IMG/VR virus record: IMGVR_UViG_3300012010_000001
Location: 1 to 39,824 of that record
Reading direction: 5' to 3' (one strand)
Length of the DNA: 39,824 nucleotides
Origin: a virus
Part shown: positions 36,389 through 39,824 of the stretch, piece after piece
How the letters are laid out: each line of letters begins with the position of its first letter
Position numbering within the stretch: the stretch's first letter is position 1
Translations under genes and position numbers: made by a program
The notes under the pieces: generated by a model
Databases searched by the model: none
What the model was told of the DNA's origin: nothing
What the model saw: the letters and a program-made list of their open reading frames with translations, nothing else

Positions 36389-38203
36389 ACGCCTAGACTT
36401 CCGCGTTCTGACCCGCTCGCCCGCCGCGAGAACCCGACGCGGCCGCCGGTCAGCCTCGAAGAGCACCAGCGCATCGTCGGCGCGCACGGCTATTCGCAGG
36501 GCGCGATCTCGGTCATCAAGGCCGCGAACCAGAACGTCGTCAACAACAGCACGGTCTTGGCCAATGTCACCAATCTCGGCTTCGCCATCGCCGCCAATGA
36601 GACGCTCATATTTCAGATGTTCATCGAGGCGTCGGGAGTGACGGGAGCTGAGGGAAAGGCGCAGTTCACGGCTCCGGTGGGCTGTACCGTGACGTGGGCT
36701 TTGATGGGGACTGACCTGGCGGTGACGAGCCCCTACAATCAAAATGAGCAATTCCGAGCCGGGGCCGGACAATCGACTCAGAGCGGCGCAATCGGCATCG
36801 GCACAACGTCCACATACATTGTGATCTGGGGGCTGGCCGTCAACGGGGCCAACGCGGGCACGGTGCAGCTACAGATGGCGCAGAACACGGCGCAAGTCGG
36901 CAACCTCACCGTCTACGCCGACTCGTGGCTGGCATTCATGGGGGGTGTGGGCGCGCCCGGAGCAACTGGTGCGACAGGACTCACTGGCGCGACGGGCCTG
37001 ACGGGGTCAACCGGCCCCGCTGGCACAACTGACCACGCCCTGCTAACCGACCTCAGCTTCGCGGCCAGCGCTCACACGGGGCCGCTGAGCGCGGCGCAGC
37101 ACGGCACGGTGACCACTGACCTTCACACCGACGTAGCGTTCCTCGCCGGGCGCTCCGGCGGGCAGACGCTCACCGGCGGCACGGCGGCGGGCGACGTGCT
37201 CACCCTGCAAGGCACGGCGGCGAACCTGACGCAGCCCGTCGTGCTGGCCTCGCCGCTGCAGATGGCGGCCAGCCCGAACAACGTGATCCAGGACTCCGGC
37301 GGCACGGCGCGGCACACGATCGCGACGGCCTCGCCGCATCACACGCTGGCCGGCGACGTGCAGGGCGGCACCAGCGGCGTCACGTGGGGCGTCAACGCTG
37401 CGGTGACGGCGAACAACGGGCTGTCGATCGGCGGCTACGACCTGGCCCCTACAGCCAGCCAGAGCATCCTCTCCTTCCCCGGGGCTTCGTCCACTTTCGT
37501 CGTCTCCACCAACGGCATCACGGTGCTTGGCCTCAACGCGACGGTCACTTACCAGCCTTCGAGCGTGGTCACGTCGGGCAGCTTCCGGGGGATGTCGTTC
37601 TCGGCGGCGGTCGCGTTCAACAACCTCGCCGACAGCGCCGCGGCCACGATGGCGGTCGTGGAGGGCGCGAAGGTCACGGGCACGGCGGGCTCGCTCGTCA
37701 CGTCGTCCAGCAACCGCACGCTCAACATCACCACGTACAACGGGTGGGACGCCGCTCTCAACTACCAGTGTGGGGGCACGTCCTCCACGAACGAAGCCTT
37801 CAACGTGGGCACCCACGCCGCCTACAATGTCGTCGCCCCGGTCTTCACAACCACGGGAACCAACCCACTAATCACGGTCACCAATTTCGTCCTGGGCCTT
37901 AATGTCCCCGCCCTGGCTCTCAGCAAGGCGTCGGTGGTAATCACCAACGCGTTCGGCGCACGTATAGGGGACCTGACCGGAAGTTCCTTCACGTCTCCCC
38001 GCATCGTCCAGTTCGGCTCGGCCACCCCCACCACCACCAGCGGCCTCTTCGAGATCATGGGCAACTTCACCGCAGGAGCCAATCTGACCCCCATCTTCTT
38101 CTCTGAGGGGGCAACGCCAACCCGCCGCCAGATGAAGACATTCGACCCCGGTAACGCCGGGGTGAACTTCGTGGCGGGTCAGCTAGTTTTGGTTGCAGTC
38201 TAG
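36389..38203 (+). CDS. Tail fibre with collagen-like repeats (ACG start proposed)
   Basis: The frame extends upstream of the first standard start (TTG 36557) and reads PRLPRSDPLARRENPTRPPV, SLEEHQRIVGAHGYSQGAIS before joining the fibre body, so the ORF seems to begin at ACG 36389, 4 bases after GGAGGGG. Total about 604 residues. A short Gly-X-Y array (GAPGATGATGLTGATGLTGS) follows near residue 190, then strand-rich repeats (TGGTAAGDVLTLQGTAANLT) and a C-terminal domain. Such fibres bind host receptors. The N-terminus lies next to the inserted dockerin-like gene, so an ancestral start may have been lost. Confidence 0.7.
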   Translation, partial: TPRLPRSDPLARRENPTRPPVSLEEHQRIVGAHGYSQGAISVIKAANQNVVNNSTVLANVTNLGFAIAANETLIFQMFIEASGVTGAEGKAQFTAPVGCTVTWALMGTDLAVTSPYNQNEQFRAGAGQSTQSGAIGIGTTSTYIVIWGLAVNGANAGTVQLQMAQNTAQVGNLTVYADSWLAFMGGVGAPGATGATGLTGATGLTGSTGPAGTTDHALLTDLSFAASAHTGPLSAAQHGTVTTDLHTDVAFLAGRSGGQTLTGGTAAGDVLTLQGTAANLTQPVVLASPLQMAASPNNVIQDSGGTARHTIATASPHHTLAGDVQGGTSGVTWGVNAAVTANNGLSIGGYDLAPTASQSILSFPGASSTFVVSTNGITVLGLNATVTYQPSSVVTSGSFRGMSFSAAVAFNNLADSAAATMAVVEGAKVTGTAGSLVTSSSNRTLNITTYNGWDAALNYQCGGTSSTNEAFNVGTHAAYNVVAPVFTTTGTNPLITVTNFVLGLNVPALALSKASVVITNAFGARIGDLTGSSFTSPRIVQFGSATPTTTSGLFEIMGNFTAGANLTPIFFSEGATPTRRQMKTFDPGNAGVNFVAGQLVLVAV

Positions 38204-38211
38204 GAGGATAA

Positions 38212-38436
38212 ATGGCCACTTCAGTAACCTTCAATTTCACGGATGCTCAGATCACGCGGATACAGGCGGCGACCGACAGCTACAACGCCCGCAACGGGAT
38301 GGCGCTGAGTGCCAAGGAATACGTGATGTACCTGCTCCGGGCCGGGATACAGAGCGAAATCATCAACAGCAACGCTGCACAGGCGGCGCAAACGCTGGCC
38401 GCCGCCGTAGCTACTGATCTTGCGCCAACGGCTTAG
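38212..38436 (+). CDS. Small tail-associated protein
   Basis: 74 residues; AGGAGG lies 6 bases before ATG 38212. Helical sequence (TDAQITRIQAATDSYNARNG; SAKEYVMYLLRAGIQSEIIN) with an Ala-rich tail. Short proteins of this kind follow fibre genes in other siphophages, possibly as fibre chaperones. Not recognised. Confidence 0.65.
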   Translation: MATSVTFNFTDAQITRIQAATDSYNARNGMALSAKEYVMYLLRAGIQSEIINSNAAQAAQTLAAAVATDLAPTA

Positions 38437-38445
38437 GAGGGATTC

Positions 38446-38892
38446 ATGACCCGAAGTCTGATGCTGAAGGCGTTGCCGAACCCGGACACAGCGGCGATCA
38501 AGAAGGCGTTGGCCGAAGCGACGGCGCTGCTCGCCGGCCTCGAGCCGAAGGACGCACGGCGCAGCGCGGCGCAGGCGAACGTCAAGGCGCTGGAGGAGGC
38601 CCGCAAGCCGTTCTCCTACGCCGACAGCCTGCGGATCCTGCTACGCACGCAGGTCGTCAAGGCGCAGGGCGGCGACGGCGTCTCGGTGGGCCAGATGATC
38701 GACCTGATGCGCTGCTGGACAGCGGTCGAGAAGGCCGAGGACGGGCAACTGCTCGTGCTTGATGAGGACGTCTGGAAGGCGCTGGTCGCGCACCTCAAGC
38801 GTCTGGACTGGATGAGCTTCTCACCGCAGATGGGGGAGTTCCTGACAGACGTGACGACGGCGCAGAAGACGAAGGAAGGTGCGAAGGCATGA
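38446..38892 (+). CDS. Helical protein before the endolysin
   Basis: 148 residues, GGAGG before ATG 38446. Helical and charged (AIKKALAEATALLAGLEPKD; DSLRILLRTQVVKAQGGDGV; VGQMIDLMRCWTAVEKAEDG). ATGA overlap joins it to the endolysin, so it may help lysis or fibre assembly. Function unknown. Confidence 0.6.
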   Translation: MTRSLMLKALPNPDTAAIKKALAEATALLAGLEPKDARRSAAQANVKALEEARKPFSYADSLRILLRTQVVKAQGGDGVSVGQMIDLMRCWTAVEKAEDGQLLVLDEDVWKALVAHLKRLDWMSFSPQMGEFLTDVTTAQKTKEGAKA

Positions 38893-39743
38893 GCCTCTTT
38901 ACCGTCTACGACACCTGGCAGCCTATCACTGACGCTTGGGCGGCCGGCCGGATGCAGGCTCACGACGGGCACGTTGGCTTCTCTCAGGGCGCGTTTCCCG
39001 GCGGTTACGCGGCCCCGCTCTACCCTACGATGCAGGCATGCGCCCGGAACAACCTACGGATCGTGCGTCTCGCCGGCTTCGAGTACAGGGACTTCTACGC
39101 GAACGCCGCGCCGTGGCGGACGCCCCAGGTCTGGTTCGACGAGACGATGAAGGCAGTCGGGGACGAGTGGGACAAGGTGACGCGGACCTGCATTGACTAC
39201 GAGATCGCCGACCCGCCCAACTTCATTCAGGACGCCGATATGCACGCGTTTATTGCTCTCCTCCAAACTCTCGGCCACCCAGTTGACGGCTACAGCGGCA
39301 CTTGGTTCCTCGACGTGCAAGAGCTGGCACTGAGGCGGCCGACGCCAGCTTGGGAGATGGATGGCGACTGGTACGCCGACTACAACGCGCGGCAGGAGAT
39401 CGTGACGCCCGCGAAGGTGCTCTGCCTGCCGGTTGTGGGCCATCAGCACACGGGCTCGGTGATGGTGGACGGCGTTTCCTGCGACATCAGCGTTTATGAC
39501 GACAGCGTGATTCCCGCGCCACCAGCACAACCAGCAGCAACACAGGAGGACGATATGGTTATACAGTTCGAGGGCAACGGCTCGGTCTACTCGACGAACG
39601 GCTCGACGAACCAGCACGTCGATAACGTAGCGATGCTGGCGCAACTGCCGCCCGCGAAGGTGCTCAAGAAGGGTTCGCCCGAGTACGACCTCTTCGCCGG
39701 GCTGCCGACGACGTTCACAGAGCTACCGCAGGAGATGCGTTGA
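38889..39743 (+). CDS. Endolysin, GH25 muramidase-like
   Basis: 284 residues, ATGA-coupled. Cleaves peptidoglycan at the end of infection. The barrel pattern of GH25 is seen in YDTWQPITDAWAAG, VRLAGFEYRDFY, TCIDYEIADPP (probable catalytic acids), HPVDGYSGTWFLDVQELALR and GHQHTGSVMVDGVSCDISVY. After a Pro/Ala linker (about 212-220) comes a 62-residue C-terminal domain that starts at an internal ATG with its own ribosome binding site. The match to GH25 is by pattern and is divergent. The next frame overlaps its stop (TTGA). Confidence 0.75.
   Translation: MSLFTVYDTWQPITDAWAAGRMQAHDGHVGFSQGAFPGGYAAPLYPTMQACARNNLRIVRLAGFEYRDFYANAAPWRTPQVWFDETMKAVGDEWDKVTRTCIDYEIADPPNFIQDADMHAFIALLQTLGHPVDGYSGTWFLDVQELALRRPTPAWEMDGDWYADYNARQEIVTPAKVLCLPVVGHQHTGSVMVDGVSCDISVYDDSVIPAPPAQPAATQEDDMVIQFEGNGSVYSTNGSTNQHVDNVAMLAQLPPAKVLKKGSPEYDLFAGLPTTFTELPQEMR
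39555..39743 (+). other. Internal in-frame start: separate endolysin C-terminal domain
   Basis: GGAGG (39545-39549) precedes ATG 39555 by 5 bases within the endolysin gene. The in-frame product (MVIQFEGNGSVYSTNGSTNQ, then MLAQLPPAKVLKKGSPEYDL) is the likely cell-wall-binding domain. Several Gram-positive phage endolysins use such a start to make free binding domain that assembles with the full enzyme. Confidence 0.55.
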
Positions 39744-39824
39744 CCTCTCCAACCAACGGCGGGCGGAACGGCGGGCGGGAGGGCCCGCGGGGCTCGGTCG
39801 CGGGGATCATGGCGGGCAAAGAGG
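39740..39824 (+). CDS. 3' partial gene at the right edge
   Basis: A frame from TTG 39740 (TTGA overlap with the endolysin stop) stays open to the edge and reads TSPTNGGRNGGREGPRGSVA then GIMAGKE. Its last residues resemble the start of the left-edge gene (AEIMAAKQE). If the window ends are neighbours in a circular genome this could be the beginning of that gene, but the direct join is off by one base. Confidence 0.4.
   Translation, partial: MTSPTNGGRNGGREGPRGSVAGIMAGKE

Noticed and set aside
1-39824. CRISPR array, rRNA, insertion sequence
   Set aside because: No regularly spaced repeats, no rRNA-like blocks and no transposase or terminal inverted repeats were seen.
1-39824. Alternative genetic code (TAG read through), suggested by TAG-ATG junctions at 10642-10806
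   Set aside because: TAG ends several clear genes elsewhere (for example the holin-like gene at 1171 and the capsid-leader peptide at 23908), so the standard code fits.

Overview
The window is almost all of a temperate tailed phage or prophage. It has the siphovirus (HK97-type) plan: small and large terminase, portal, S49-type prohead protease, HK97-fold capsid, head-tail connectors, tail tube, a frameshifted tail chaperone pair, tape measure, tail hub, fibres and endolysin. A tyrosine recombinase and a divergent repressor/Cro-like pair show that it is temperate. The DNA is GC-rich and most start sites carry GGAGG-type ribosome binding sites, so the host is probably a high-GC bacterium. The host cannot be named from the sequence. 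The endolysin lies at the right edge and the holin-like genes at the left edge, which suggests a circular or circularly permuted genome, but the two ends do not join in frame as given.

Layout: 1-1171, a chain of seven very small genes linked by ATGA overlaps (lysis/membrane module). 1171-1965, a putative structured leader and the integrase. 1979-3424 (minus strand), repressor and three small lysogeny-region genes. 3425-3588, divergent promoters and palindromic operators. 3589-13559, early operon: Cro-like regulator, HTH protein, ERF annealing protein, zinc-ribbon mini-proteins, an SNF2-helicase/methyltransferase fusion, a secreted lysozyme-like protein and a C5-cytosine methyltransferase. 13560-16855, a terminator and promoter region, a sigma-like regulator, a secreted CAP-domain protein and an HNH nuclease. 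17176-39743, packaging, head, tail and lysis genes, nearly all on the plus strand.

Points that stand out. (1) Three micro-genes of 21, 28 and 24 codons sit in the lysis chain. (2) An HNH endonuclease cassette on the minus strand seems to have split an HTH gene and supplied a replacement 5' end. (3) The cytosine methyltransferase carries an insert whose codon usage belongs to another frame; that frame has its own ribosome binding site and stays open for 294 codons. (4) The lysozyme-like gene overlaps two small ORFs with coding-like composition in another frame. (5) Three genes appear to lack an AUG/GUG/UUG start. (6) The prohead protease ends in two tandem zinc ribbons. (7) Accessory genes for secreted proteins (CAP domain, dockerin-like, lysozyme-like) are scattered through the genome and may alter the host cell surface in lysogens.

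Most early genes overlap by ATGA, GTGA or TGATG, so they are probably translationally coupled. Minus-strand nuclease genes (HNH and DUF559-like) interrupt the plus-strand operons and look like mobile insertions. All functions are read from sequence motifs recalled from family knowledge; no database search was run.
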